64,000 nt of DNA from Varanus komodoensis (GCF_004798865.1 NW_025336598.1:29017935-29081934), one strand, 5' to 3'; shown: positions 1 through 12,077, counted from the first letter of the stretch. The notes: generated by a model from the sequence alone, not told the origin. Numbers and translations are program-made.

Positions 1-1091
1 AGTCATTCCTGGTACCTTCTGCAACTTTTGACTATAGCTGTCTTCTTTTCATTCTACTTTGTGTTTCCCTTCCTTTCTCCTCGGTCTTTTCCCTCAATGC
101 TTCTATATAAAACAAAATCCTTACACAGCCTTCTTTGGAATTAAAGAGGAACACTAATTAAGCTAGAATATATAGGAAGATTTTTATGTCGATTTCTGCC
201 ATCCTTGAAATAAGATGGGTAGCCTCATCCTTGGGAGTTACTAACTCCTTTTTATCTCAGAAATCCTGACTAAGATGGATGTAGTTCAGCACATCTTCTT
301 ATTTGAAGAGAGCTTATTTCCCCTCCTTGCTGTCACTGACTTGTAACTTGAGGACAGCATGTTTACCAGTTTTTTATTACTAGTTGCTTGAAATGGAGTT
401 CTTGTAGTATTTGTTTTGGGTACAAGGATGTAGTTCCTCCTTCATCAGATACCCATTTGGAACATCTAAGTACTCTGTCTTCTGCTAGCTATATTCCTGT
501 CTTGTTCTCTCCAGTTCTCCTAGAGAAGAAATCACAGTGTAAAACAAGAATGATACATGCAAATAGTCCTTTTATTCACCACTGAAAATAAACAGTTCAT
601 TTGTTTTTAGTTAATTATAGCAGATCCTAAGTGAAGCATTTATTTCTTTGGATATTTTCTTGCCATATGTGTTTTGTTACTGCTTTTATGGGGGCTTGTC
701 TTTCCATGTAAGTTTTTTTTTTTTTCAGTGACTAATGGAGAGATGCACTTATTTCTCCCAACACTTAAAAGATTTATGGAGTGTCATTACACAACCACTC
801 CTGGGAGCATTAGCCTGATTTGATGATCTCATACACGATTCCTTACTTATGGCATTGGACATAATAATAAATGGCAAAGTTCCTGCTGGGTTGAATATAT
901 TCGAGGAGTGTATGTAATTTGCTTTTTAAAAGAGAAATGTTTATTTCACCCCTCACCCACACTTCGGATGAGAATTACCTATACTTTTGTTGATCAAAAC
1001 ATTTCTTATGCTACATATTACATTATGTTTTGCTTTAAGAAATTTTAACGTTTATGTTAACTTCAGAATAATTTATCACTGTTGCCCTCAG
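1..1091 (+). other. LRP2: LRP2 intron (3' part)
   Basis: AT-rich sequence upstream of the first recognised LRP2 exon, ending in a pyrimidine-rich acceptor (ctgttgccctcag) at 1091. No coding exon was recognised here; the transmembrane-encoding exon must lie left of the window. A T-tract sits near 716-725. Confidence 0.6.
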
Positions 1092-1202
1092 AATGAAAAC
1101 TTTGCTGTGGAAATTGGGAAGCAGCCAATCACTTTTGAGAACCCGATGTATACAACAAAAGACAGTGGAACTGGGGATGTGAACATTGCTCCTCCCACAC
1201 AA
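1092..1202 (+). CDS. LRP2: LRP2 tail exon with first FENPMY motif
   Basis: 37 codons, phase 0 at both ends. The acceptor is ccctcag and the donor is CAA|GTAAGG. It encodes NENFAVEIGKQPITFENPMY followed by a Thr/Asp-rich segment ending PPTQ. It matches human MGKQPIIFENPMY. FENPMY is a clathrin-adaptor/Dab2-type endocytosis signal. Confidence 0.93.
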
Positions 1203-4200
1203 GTAAGGAATAAAATGAATATGCATTTTCCTCTCTTATCAGATCCTTTGCAGGTTGTCAGCTGATCTTGCTTTCACCAATTTCCCTTCCATAGTGCATT
1301 TTCCTTAAAATAGCTCCTTGTCTGAATAACCTTGTTGAATTCTCTCCAACTATGGCCCCAGGTAACTGCTTCCAGCAGTGAAAGAAATGAGAACTTTGAA
1401 AACCCAGTCTATGCTACACCTGTATCTGCAAGTGCCCCCCAGCCTCCTGCAAGTACAGAAATTGCACAGGTAATAGAAATGCTAATTCGGAGAATGTGCC
1501 AGAACCAAGCATGGAGGGGGTGAGGGGGAAAAAGTCATACTTTGCAGCTCTCTTCTGATGAAATGCTTTATTTCCTACAGTACTTTGTTTTATGTACGTG
1601 TGTGTCTTCTATACACCTAGATACAGTTTCGGGTACACATGCTTTGTTTAACAGAACTAATGTTAATAACTTGGAAATACCTGCAGCTCTTTGCCTGAGA
1701 CTCCTCCCTGTCTTCTCTTATACCCTCTCTTGCTCTTTCACATAATCAAGATGTCACCATCCTGAGCTGATGAAACACGTGTCTTTCTTTAAGAACAAGT
1801 TACTTCTCAGTTTTGTGTGATGCACCCAACAACAGATTCTTGCTCAAGAAGACAGGGATAATGATCTAGATTTTTATCACTAGGCTTACTGCTGCTAGAG
1901 TTCACCCAGTTTTTTTCCTCATGTCTTCAGTCCTGAAATGTTGGCTTGTTTTAAACCACAGTTTACTGTTACACCCAAACTAGGAACCTTGTAGCTGAGT
2001 CCCATAATATACTTAGTAACTGGCCATGTTGAATCTGTGTGACAATCTCTGTCCACTAGCTGATCAGCCTATGCCACACAAGACTAGCAGCAGATGAGAG
2101 GACAAACTTCTTCCCTTTGCTTTCTTCCTAGGCTATTGATTTAGCGACTGCTTCCAAGCTTTTTCATTTTCATCATAGCAAGCAAGATTAAATTTATTTT
2201 TTCTCTTTTGTTATTTTTGTATGTTAGTTTAACCTGGGTGTCACAAATGGCTGTTACAATGGTTGGTAGCAGTATATGCTGATTGCTATCTTAATATAGG
2301 GATGTCAGAGAAATAGTAAACAGATTCAAATGAATTTTGATTTCTATTAATTCAATCCACAGATTCCACAGTAGATCTGTACCATCTTCTGAGTGGTGCA
2401 GATTCTGTAAGCTTATGGAACTTCTTTCCAGAGTTGTATGTAAATTGAGTCTTATTAAAGTATGTTGGTTATTGGCAAATATGCTAATATAGATACTGTA
2501 GAAAACACTTCCTTGTGTTCTCTGCTCATTTATTAGATGATGAAATAAGAAAAATATGCAAAATATTGTGAATCAGTGCATATTTTATAAATTGTGGTGG
2601 ACACTTTTTAATAGATTGCTGAAGGGTGAAAATAATCTGAATCTGTCAATAGCAGTCTGTGGAACAAAAGATACCTGGCAATCTGCAAAATACACATGGA
2701 ATAAATTTAACAGAATTTGTACATCCCTAGCTCAACACAGCCTTCCTTCCAGGACAACTCTAGCAGGAGAAGGTCAGCAGAGACATTGGCTGACAGGTTA
2801 GGCTGACAGGTTAGGTTGTCAGAGACATTGGAGTCCCTACCTTTGCCATGCCAAATGTGCAGGAACCATCAATCTGGGGCTTGTTGAACCCAGTCTTGTA
2901 TCTGTTGTGGGCTTTGCCACCATAGCCCTGGTCTCTGCTGTGAGCACAATTACTGTTCCTGAAATGTGGTTAAATCAGGTGCCGAATTGTCAGGCTTTTC
3001 TATTAGTTAAGACCGTGTTGTACTTTAGAGTTAGCTGATTGATTGTCACTGAATTACAACTGAGCCGAAATGGCTAATCAGTAACATTCCAACTTTTTTT
3101 TTTTAACATTACCAGGAGTCAAAGTGGAGCTTCTTTAAAAGAAAACTGAAGCAGAGTACTAATTTTGAAAATCCAGTCTATTCAGAGGTAATGTTGAGCT
3201 GTCTCAACCTCATTCTCAGCAAAATAATCTTTGTCTTGCTGATACCTTCTCTGTCTGTGATTGTGTTATATGGGACTAACAGCAATTCACCAGTACCAAA
3301 ACTGGAAAAATCCATGGTAGAATAATTGCCACATCCTAAGCCCTGCTTGGGCCTACATCACACAGGCAGAAGAAGGAAGGGATGGCTCTTCCTCCCCTTC
3401 CTAAAATGCATTGAAAATTCCCTTCACATTGTCCTCATTGAGACAAATTTTCTATGCTGATTCCATGGCTGTCAAAGCCCTCCGCCCCATTCAGCACTTA
3501 TTGTTACTCCCTGGTGGATCAAATACCTCTCCTTCCTAGAATGCTCCTCTTTTGCCCTTAGTGTCTTCAGAGCAGCAGTGCAGGGCAAGCACCTTGCTCT
3601 CAAAAGGCCTTGGTGGCCTCGCTCCCTCGTAACTTCTTCCTTTGCTATCACAGAACAGCTCTGGTGGCAATTCCATTCCTCCAGCTTAGCAACCGTTCAC
3701 TCTCTAAACATCTTCTGCCACCTCAAAAGACTCTCACATCCTTGCTTGCTACCCTACCTGCTCAGAAACCCCTCCCAGGTCACCAGCATGGAATCCTTCC
3801 CCTTACTTCCTTCAAATCCCTCCTTGAAACCTGCTTTTTCTGTGAAGGCTTGGACACAACTGAATCCCCAGTTTACATATTCCACCATAGGTCGGGGACC
3901 TCAGTCCCAGGGTCCAAATCTAGCCCTTTTGGGGTCCCAAACTAGCCTTCTGGGGGTTGCTGATTGCTGTGTCACCTTCTTCTATTTGGTTGTTTCCTGA
4001 TTTTAATGCAGTTTCTAAATGGGCTTCAGTGTGTAGAGCTCAAGTTCTAAGGGAAAACAGTGGGCCCTACATTCTGCTTAGCCCTGCCAGACACACTGGT
4101 GGTACTATCGAAATGATGCATACATCACAGTGCATTTCTTAATTTCTTAAGTGAGCAGGGTGGTGTTGCTGGGGTACCATACATCTTATTAAAACTGTAT

Positions 4201-4423
4201 TCAAGGAGTTCCTGTAAAATTCAGATTAGAGCCATGTTATGCTGCACATTTGTTATTTCAGATGGAAAAGGAGCAAGGAGGAGAAGTGGAGAATGTGCCT
4301 CCTCCAGCTCCATCACTGCCTCAGAAGATTATTCTCAAAAGAGACCAATCGTTAGCCTATACAGCAACTGAGGATTCGTTCAAAGACACCGCCAATCTAG
4401 TCAAAGAGGACTCTGATGTATAA
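1092..4423 (+). CDS. LRP2: LRP2 (megalin), C-terminal cytoplasmic tail, 4 terminal coding exons
   Basis: This is the 3' end of megalin, a giant endocytic receptor of the LDL-receptor family that takes up many ligands, including vitamin and hormone carriers, at the apical surface of absorptive epithelia. Four + strand exons at 1092-1202, 1362-1469, 3116-3187 and 4262-4423 are all phase 0, have GT/AG borders and join to 150 codons plus TAA. The peptide aligns by eye with the human tail: GKQPITFENPMY, KWSSFFKRKLKQSTNFENPVY and an ending close to human, with ATEDSFKDTANLVKEDSDV. Visible motifs are FENPxY endocytosis signals in exons 1, 2 and 3 of this set, a proline-rich PPPAPSLPQK stretch in the last exon, and a C-terminal SDV resembling a PDZ ligand. 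The ectodomain and transmembrane part are outside the window. Identity is near certain; exon borders are inferred from splice sites and homology. Confidence 0.95.
1362..1469 (+). CDS. LRP2: LRP2 tail exon with an extra FENPVY motif
   Basis: 36 codons, phase 0. The acceptor is ggccccag and the donor is CAG|GTAATAG. It begins VTASSSERNENFENPVYATP and ends in a Pro/Ala-rich run, STEIAQ. The matching human exon begins VTVSENVDNKNYGSPINP, so the lizard exon has a full FxNPxY where the human one has a variant. Confidence 0.88.
1470..3115 (+). other. LRP2: LRP2 intron
   Basis: Non-coding, AT-rich. A short imperfect direct repeat (ctgacaggttagg) occurs near 2788-2815. No transposon family was recognised with confidence. 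Confidence 0.6.
3116..3187 (+). CDS. LRP2: LRP2 tail exon with distal FENPVY motif
   Basis: 24 codons, phase 0, preceded by a T-rich tract and accag, with donor GAG|GTAATG. It encodes ESKWSSFFKRKLKQ followed by STNFENPVYSE, the same length as human VTKWNLFKRKSKQTTNFENPIYAQ. It holds a basic patch and an FxNPxY signal. Confidence 0.93.
3188..4261 (+). other. LRP2: LRP2 last intron, with an old C/T-rich repeat-like stretch
   Basis: Between 3480 and 3880 the sequence is C/T-rich and open for about 110-140 codons in two overlapping frames. It looks like an ancient interspersed repeat tail (a family-like phrase ctccttgaaacctgctttttc) rather than a gene. Family not assigned. Confidence 0.4.
4262..4423 (+). 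CDS. LRP2: LRP2 last coding exon and stop
   Basis: 53 codons plus TAA at 4421-4423, with acceptor gttatttcag. It encodes MEKEQGGEVENVPPPAPSLP, a basic linker, and the conserved end TATEDSFKDTANLVKEDSDV, nearly the human terminus (ATEDTFKDTANLVKEDSEV). The proline-rich segment resembles an SH3 ligand. Confidence 0.95.
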   Translation: MEKEQGGEVENVPPPAPSLPQKIILKRDQSLAYTATEDSFKDTANLVKEDSDV

Positions 4424-5720
4424 CAAGTTAAGACAGGGAATCATTAGACACATCCATTTGCACATGTATTTTTGTAAACAGAAGGAAGAATGGTTCACAT
4501 CTCTTCTTAAAGAAGCGTATTTAGTCTGTAGCCAGAGACATCTGTTGAAAGCATGCCTTGTTCATTTTTTACACATGTCAATGCCTATTTTTATGAGTAA
4601 TTATCACCATGTACTATATGTATATCTTTGCACTGACACTCTCTGAAAGTAATGTTATAAATATTCTGTACATTTGTAAATTTCTGAAAGATTATCTGGT
4701 TGTCGATGTTTTAGTAGGACTCTTATGGAATTGCATTAGGGATATACCCTTGATACAAATGATTATACAAAATAATATAGAGAACATAGCAGCCATCTGC
4801 TGAATTACAAAGACCTTTTGAACCCATATTTATAGGCAGCGTTCTGCTAAGTATGTACTGGTGCTTCTGTGCTTTCTATTTTATATACCAGAGTATGTGA
4901 AAAATAGGCACCTCTTTGTACAATACCAAACAGAACATAAAAAACAGCTTGCCTAGTCCTCTTTGGGGACCTTAACAAGTGGCACAAGATGTTTGTCTTG
5001 TACTAATATTTTGTCTGGTGGAAATTATAAAATATTTCCCTCAAACGTCTTTTCCCTAAATTCCTACTTTTAAAAATGTCATCACGTATGTGTGTAGGAT
5101 GCTAGGATGTGTTGAACATTTTCGCTGCTTTCACCTTTGATTTAACAACCACTTTTATTGATCATCAGTGTAATTATCTCTCTCCTTAACTGAAGTCTCT
5201 ACAAGTTAATTCATATAGTGTTAAAATGAGAATAGCCAGCTACCTAAAGTGCTTGACGGCTGTGCCATTGCATTCAAACAATGCTGGCATGCTTTAAAAT
5301 GAGCCATTTTGTCTCAGACTTTTTTTCCAGATGAACATTTTTGATATTTCTTGACTATTTATTTCCTGAGGTGGGCAATCATGGAAAGGGAACTGATTTT
5401 TATTGATACAGCTTTGTACTGTGCATCTTGTTAGTTTTCTTACTCATTAGCTGTTTTCATAGACATAATTTGAACCTTTTAAGAAAAATCTTTGTGCCAC
5501 TCCAGGAATGTAAAGTCTCAAGCAGTTGTTTGCTATTCCTGGCACAGCTAGTCCTGTAATTCCCACCTTCTAAATTCATGGCAAGTGAGACTTCTGCTCT
5601 TTTGGATTTTTTTAATACCTGAATTCTCAAACTTAAATGCTATCCTGCTTTTACTTTGAATAGAAAAGAACTGGAACATGTTGCTGCTGAATAAATCTAA
5701 CTTGTGTTTTATCATTTGTC
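4424..5720 (+). other. LRP2: LRP2 3' UTR
   Basis: AT-rich sequence after the LRP2 stop with no coding features, running to a canonical poly(A) signal near 5690. The length of about 1.3 kb is inferred from that signal; an earlier or later cleavage site is possible. Confidence 0.6.
5690..5695 (+). terminator. LRP2: Candidate LRP2 poly(A) signal AATAAA
   Basis: AATAAA followed within about 30 bases by a GT-rich stretch (ttgtctgtgtcttag near 5716), as expected of a cleavage and polyadenylation site. Another AATAAA lies near 5865. Confidence 0.5.
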
Positions 5721-6397
5721 TGTGTCTTAGTATGGATTGAATCCAGTGTGCTAGCATTTAAGCTTACCTAACCTACACAGCTCTAGGTTGGTATGGGGAA
5801 AAAAGGAAAATGAATAGCTTGTTAGTAAGATAAAAATATATTAATACATAATGCAGAGCATTAAATAAATAGCTTTCTTAAAGGCAGAACTGAAAATATG
5901 CAAGCTTTTCTGACTTGAGCTGGCAGTTGACTAAATATTTCATTCGAATTGATTTGTGCAGTGAAGGTGAATTTACTTGATCATTTTAAGTGGCAAAGGA
6001 ATTGGAAACATCTGTCACATTTCATTGGCTATTATGCACATAACTGTATGCGTGTTTGCACAGAAGGAAGTCCAACAGCTCCCAGCATTCTAATGGTGGC
6101 CATTGTAGGATTATTTTCTCTCTAAATAGGCTTATGATTGCACCCTAATTCTGTTTATAGGCGCACCCATTTAAGTTTAGTGATATATATGCAGAAGAGG
6201 GACTTCCATGTAATATTATGCAAGTACACTTCAGTGATGTCTCTTTGCAAGAATGTCTGCTGCCTTAAGTGAAAGTATTTTAGAGAATGGTATTTCACCA
6301 TGTGTGAGTACCTTTATAAGGACAAACTGACCAATGAATTATTACAGGAGTTTTTCTCATTGTGGCAAGATTTAGTTTTTCTCTGTCTTTCTGTAAT
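5721..6397. other. Intergenic, no feature seen
   Basis: AT-rich. A fragment near 6129-6150 (ggcttatgattgcaccctaat) resembles the end of the palindromic MITE family seen at 44388 and 45478. Nothing else was recognised. Confidence 0.5.
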
Positions 6398-6405
6398 GTT
6401 TAATG

Positions 6406-7220
6406 CGGGGGTCACCAACCTTTTTGGACCTGTGAGCTCATTTGGGAATTTGAGAACCTGCTGTGGGAAAGTTCTCAAAAAATACAGAAAATATCTTATC
6501 AGTGGATCACCACTTGGCATCTCCCTGGTTCCCTGCTGTATATTAGACTTTATTTTACTTAACAAAAAATTTTATGTCTTGTCTATTGGGTGCTAACATC
6601 TTTTCGATGAGGGATTGTGTAATTTGACTGTTTGTTATCAATTGGTACCACTAATGCTTCTTTTAAACATAGGTTTTAGCAACGTCCCATAGTTGCTGTT
6701 TTTTAAAGAGGCGATTACACGGACAAATTTTATTTATAAAGTATAAGTGCTTTTATATTAGAGCTTGTGGAAGGGGAAATGGATTCTCTGCACCCCTTTG
6801 AAAGCAAATGACACAATTCTATGCAAGTTTAGACAGAAGAAAGCACTACAGCTCCTAGTATGCCTAGGTCAGCTATGCCTTTTTCAGTCTAAACTTGCAT
6901 TTAGCCTGATACTACAAAAACTGAAGACTGAGACACTCACCTCCTATAGTGCTATTGACTGAGGACCTTAGAAAATTTTCGATATATGAACAGGTGGCAT
7001 GTAGGCCCAACTGCACATGGATACTTATTTAGATATTTAGTTTTATTTTGCTGAAGCCTATAATTGCTCCATTATAAATGCATAATCATATGCCTTTTGT
7101 ACAAATCCATGTGTGTATAGTAGGACAGAAAAAATAACTTCTTTATGCCCACAGGCACCCCATTAGAGCTCCCTTCTCTGGTGCTATTGGGGGATCTTGT
7201 GGACAGATTAGGAACCCCTG
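6406..7220. mobile_element. Non-autonomous hAT DNA transposon (about 815 bp)
   Basis: The left end CGGGGGTCACC and the right end, read inverted as CAGGGGTTCCT, are imperfect terminal inverted repeats of hAT type. They are flanked by 8-bp near-duplicates GTTTAATG (6398-6405) and CTTTAATG (7221-7228), the target-site length expected for hAT. There is no transposase frame, so it was moved in trans. A palindromic MITE sits inside at about 6807-6905. Confidence 0.75.
6807..6905. mobile_element. Palindromic MITE nested in the hAT element
   Basis: The arms gcaagtttagac and gtctaaacttgc face each other around a gctcctagtatgcctaggtc centre. The same family occurs at 44388-44505 and 45478-45541. Being inside the hAT copy, it either arrived later or travelled with it. 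Confidence 0.55.
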
Positions 7221-7228
7221 CTTTAATG

Positions 7229-9230
7229 AATGCAGCAACGCTACAAAATTATTGCTGCAGAAGTCAGTTCAGAAATGTTTACTATTTCAGCCACTTAATT
7301 TGGATCAACTGAATTGTGGACAGCCAGATGTAAATACATGGCAGATACAGAAGCCTTTAGAGGGAAGAGATGAACATATTTCACAAATGAAACAACAGTA
7401 TGTTCATCTTTGAGGTATTACTGGACATGGTTGTCAGTTATCGGGAGATGTTACCAGGAAGCTGTGATTGGTTACTCGGTGCCCATTGAAGCTGCTGTTG
7501 CTATACTTCCTCAGGTCAAGTATGGAAGTCTCACTGGTCACAATCACCATCAGATAGCTCATCTTTTCCACCCACAGGCCAGTTGCAAAGCAGCATGGCA
7601 TAAGTCACAAGGGTTTGTTCCTGTTTTTTGGTCCCCTGCCTCTTTTGAACCTCTGTTACCAATTACTTAAGGGCCAGATGATAAGAGATGCAGTCTCTTA
7701 AATTCCCCCCATTCCGTTGCTCTGCGTTGCATGCTGCAAAGAAACATAGAAACAGAGCGAGTCAGAAGGGGTCTCCCGGGCCATCTAGTCTGACCCCTGG
7801 CTTCAGCCGGCTCCGCTCATGACATGCCCACCATGTGCATGTCAAGAAGCCAAAGCGGAGGAAGCCTGATTCATACTTTTGGTGTAAGAAAGACACAGCA
7901 TGATGCACAGGGGTATATGTCAGGATCCAAGGCAGTTTCAGAGCTCCCTCTGGAATGAATGAATGATCATTTGATTATATACTTCTGTGTGTGTGCATGT
8001 GTGCGTTGCTGCCTATCAACACAGCTGGCTGCAGTTTTGGAATCTCCTAGGGGACATAGCTATGAGGATTTTCTGTGCATTTGCATGTCAGAATTTGTAC
8101 CATTGGTGATGTGTGAGCAAAAGATAATGTTTTGCATGTCATGGTTGGAGAATGGTAGTATGAAAGCTTTCCCTTTGCTCATTAAGATAAAAAATAGAGG
8201 TAAAAAATAAAGTTGCCTTTCCTCTCCCCTGTTTCTTTGTAATATACATAATGGAAGCTGTTGAGATGTATGCCCATTCTTGCATTAGTACTGCTTTGTT
8301 TCTCAACGAGTGTATTCTTGGTTACATTATTGAACATCCATCTCTTCGGTGCAGGGCAAATTACATTTGGCTGTAAGGCTTATTTTTCATCTGGCTGAGT
8401 AATGAACTCTGGCGGGACACCGCTGGGGATATGTTGTCACAACAGTGCTCTTACATCACCTTTAAACCGTTTGCTCTTTCAACTGCCATGAACCAGGCCT
8501 TTGGCAAGGGCTTCACCCTGCTCAGGTAGGAAATTAGATCCTGATAGGAAGTTCAGTTTAGGTATTTTAACGGCACTTAAGGGACATCTGATTTCTCTAT
8601 GTAAACTCCTGCTTGTCATTTCCACTGCAGTGCTGACCGGTTCCATGGCTGGGTAGGTGAACTTAATTGAACCAACTACCAATGATTAATCAGCAAACCT
8701 TAATCAAATAAAACCTTTATCCCCTGTTTTCAAGATCAAGAAATCACCAGTAGCGAAAGAATAAGAAAATCCAGTATTACAATAATTTATGCCAGGCTCA
8801 TCTTTGGCTCTTGAATGTGTGAAGTTTTTTGGGGGAAAGTGCCTCAAAGAAGATGTAGTAGTTACTTTCCTTCACAACTAAGCAGCTCTCTATTTATGTT
8901 GGTTTGTGTCTACTTTTCTTCCATGCAGTCCTCAAAGCAGCTTGTACTGGAAACCCTGTATCACAGAAAAACCTTTGTCACAGAAAATTAGGAATTCATA
9001 TTTAATTTCTTTACTGACCCACAGCTGAATCTCTCTGGGCAATTCACAAAGCACATTAAAAATGAAATGAAATATACATTATATTAAAAACATTAAAACA
9101 TCATTAAAAGTGTATAATGCAAATGTTAAAAACATATTAAACAGGCGTGTGTGTGGGTGTATGTGTGTAACTTCAAAAAGAAGAGAATATTCTTATTTCT
9201 TGAAAGCCTCCAGTAGTATTAAGATTGACT
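7229..9230. other. Intergenic, mostly unrecognised
   Basis: A fragment at about 7742-7830 (acatagaaacagagcgagtc ... ccatctagtctgacccctgg) has the wording of a common squamate/avian interspersed repeat; its family is uncertain. A GT-rich microsatellite starts near 9138. No gene seen. Confidence 0.4.
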
Positions 9231-9310
9231 ACCTGAGTACACACATCTACTCAAAAGTAAGCTGCACTAAGTTCAATGCCCAGGAAAGTGGGTGCGGAAT
9301 TGCAGCTTTA
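9231..9310. repeat. Short dispersed palindromic-type repeat (aagtaagc...ttgaattcaatg family)
   Basis: The segment actcaaaagtaagctgcac ... ttcaatgcccaggaaagtg ... attgcagc resembles a short repeat also seen at 25445-25530 and 33625-33668. Class unknown; probably a MITE relic. Confidence 0.4.
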
Positions 9311-9674
9311 TTGTTCCAGCATTGCCCCTTGATTCTACATGGGGGAGAGAACCGTGTGATACTTCTGCACAAATCTCACATGTATAAAAAGTAAGGCATA
9401 AATAAGGCCAAAACAGAGGAGCTTGTGTCACCATTATTGGGCCTTTCAAAATAATGTTTACTGCTTTTCCTTTTGCATGATGCATTTAATGCTGCGTTTT
9501 AACAGTTTCTTTCCATGTTTAACTGCTTGGATATTTTTTTCTTATATTTCAGACATTATTCTAAATGACTGTTGCTACTGTTAAAATGAAAAAAAATATT
9601 TTAATTCTATTTTAGAATCTGTTCTAATGTAATTGGTACCATGCATGTTGTCCTGAATGCTTCGGCTAAAGCAC

Positions 9675-9900
9675 TGTTCATTAGTTAAGACGGTGGACTG
9701 GGGCTTGGGAGAGATGGGCTCAAATCCTTACTCATTCATGAAGCTTACTGTGTGACCAAGAGTCGAGCTGAGCATTGACCCTGAGCTTAACTTGCCTCAT
9801 AGCATAGTTGGGAAGATAACAGGGAGAGCAGGGGAAAGATTGTGTGAGTTGCACTGGGCTCCCTGCCAAAGGAAAAACGTGATATAATGGTAGTACCGTA
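9675..9900 (+). mobile_element. tRNA-derived SINE (diverged)
   Basis: Head agttaagacggtggactggg, then a B-box-like ggctcaaatcc, then a body with gtgtgaccaagag and ttgcctcatagcatagttgg. The arrangement matches the tRNA-headed SINE also seen at about 39520-39870. Diverged copy. Confidence 0.55.
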
Positions 9901-11340
9901 CTAATATAGATAGGCCTCTGAGGATAAATACTTATGCTGATAGCAATAATAGAGTTCTTTGAGGAAAAAATTATATCAGTGAGACAAAAGTTCAGCAAAG
10001 TCTAGGAGAACGTTATTTGTACAGCAACTGGGGTTCAAAATAAGGTACGCTAGTATCAAGTATGGATTTGAATCTCGGTTGCTGCAGCACGTATGATTTT
10101 CCTGGCTTGCTAGAAGCCGTTCTTGCTTGTGCAATCGCACCATAGGATCCTTCCTCGAGTAATTCAGTGGCCTTTAAGTAACAGCTAAGAAAAAGCTGCT
10201 TCTTGTTCAGGTCACCACAGTCTAGAAATTTATGCTTTCTCACAGCGTGTTGCCACTTGGCAGTCTGCTACTGAACAAATGACACAGCTGGGGAGAAGAG
10301 TGTGCAGTTCAGCAAGTGGGCCAAGCCACAGAGCAGCAACAGCTTTTCTGGGCTCAGCTTATACTACAATGGCAGTGCAGTCCTGTGCCTTGTGGAGAGG
10401 AGCCGCGGCCTTTCCAAGGTAGTGCCCCCAGCTGGGTAGTTTGCATTCGGAGGGAGAGAGGGAGAAGCAGGGATTAGCAGATGAAGGATATCAAGTGAGG
10501 GGTCTCAGCAGTGCATGGGAACCAGAGCAGAAGGGAGACTCCATAGAACAGAGAGGGGTGGAGATCAAGGGGAAGTTTGCAGACCCTCTTAGGAAGCCTC
10601 AGGCCAATAAGCACGGCCTGCTCTTCCCACCATCTAGCCCTGAAACAGCACGAGCCATCCTGAGGATGGAGTCACGTCCTTGCCAAAAAGGAGGGAAGGA
10701 GGGGAAGGTTCCATTTGGATGCAAGTCTTCACATGGGCAGATATCAAGGGAAGTGCTACTTCGATTTCTGCTGTTGGAAACCTGTTGAGCTCAGATGAAG
10801 GACTGAGCTTCTGAAGTTTCATTTAAATCCATTGGAAATGGAAAAGTGGGAACAGAGGGGCTCACCCCCGCTTTAAGCAGTTGGCTATCCTAGTTCCCTT
10901 CCACATCAACCAAAATTATATTTCTGTTCAGGCCCATTTGCACTCCACATCCTTGTAGCAGCGATCATAGAGACCTGAATCTATAATCCATCATTCGCAA
11001 ATCTGCAGTTAGAACTATCAGAGAATGTTCCCCCCACCCCCCAGTTTTAGTCACCTCAGCTCCCACTTGACTCACTGAACTGTTGACTAGTCTTCCTTCA
11101 GATATCTTCAGAAGTGGGAGTTGTGTCAAGGTAATCTCAATTAGCCCCATTAAACTGACATCCAAAGTTGTGTAGAAATCTTCCAGCTGCAACCCATTTG
11201 GGGAGGGTGTGGATTATTCTGTGCTAAGCCACACAGCCCTATTGCAGACACACCTATCCTGCAAAGTACCCTACACTGCACTCCAAGAAGATCACTAACA
11301 TTACTTCTGCCCTGTGGGGCTTTCTGTGGGTATTTCATGG
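9901..11340. other. Intergenic, no feature seen
   Basis: Contains chance open frames only (for example 115 codons at 10441-10788), with no recognisable protein family or splice context. Confidence 0.45.
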
Positions 11341-11531
11341 GAAGCCTTTAAAGGTTTATCCAGGCACCTTAATTTAATTTAGTGTATCTTAATGCTATTT
11401 TATTTATTTTAAAATGTTTTAAATGCTGTTTTATGTATTGTACTGTTTTGATATCCTGTTGTGAACTGCTGAGAGAGCTTTGGCATGGGTGGTATAGAAA
11501 TGTAATAAATATTAGTTGTTGTTGTTGTTGT
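11341..11531 (+). mobile_element. L2-type LINE 3' tail
   Basis: The stretch ttgtgaactgctgagagagc ... ggtggtatagaaatgtaat is the typical L2 3' terminus of reptiles, ending in a (GTT)n/ATA-rich simple repeat at about 11513-11531. 5'-truncated. Confidence 0.65.
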
Positions 11532-11912
11532 TTCTATGCTGCCTTTAAGGGTGAAACCCTCTCTGGGAAAGAAGTGTCATTCCACTATTCATCTTCCTCT
11601 GCTCTGTCAGAGCAGCCTTTCCGCTATGTCTAATAATCCCTTAGCTGGCCTTCAGTGGTGGTTCAGATAGTTCTACTTGTGTGCAGTGTCCTGAACAAAT
11701 GCTTTGCTAAGCAACATCTCACTTCCCCTCAATAAACATGATCTGAAGAGGTAGTGAGTTGACATTTTACAACATCCTGAAATACACACATTTTTCAGTA
11801 TGCAGTTTCCCCTTCTGAGGGTGTTTCCATTATACCACTGTGCTCTGTTTTTTTGTTTGTGTTTAACTTCCTCTGTGACATGCTCCTGTGAGTCATACAA
11901 AGCAATGATAGG

Positions 11913-12077
11913 TTCTTCGTCGTGGCCTCTGTGCGTCACACATATGGGTACTGCGCCTGTGCAGTGCCTGTGGCCGGAAGATTGACAGCTTACAGTTTTT
12001 GGCGGGAAGCTCCGCTCCCGCTCCCCCTGTGGCCTATAAAGAGTGGAGCGTCCGCCATTTTGTTCAGTCTTTGCGAC
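11913..12077 (+). repeat. DIRS left inverted terminal repeat
   Basis: Reads ttcttcgtcgtggcctctgt ... catatgggtactgcgcc ... ggaagattgacagctta ... ccattttgttcagtctttgc. It is the inverse of the right end, with scattered mismatches. It includes a TATA-like tataaagagtgg, so it probably carries the element's promoter. Confidence 0.85.

Noticed and set aside
3578-4000. 140-codon open frame in the last LRP2 intron
   Set aside because: C/T-rich, overlaps another open frame, lies in an intron between proven LRP2 exons and matches no protein family I know; likely an old repeat.
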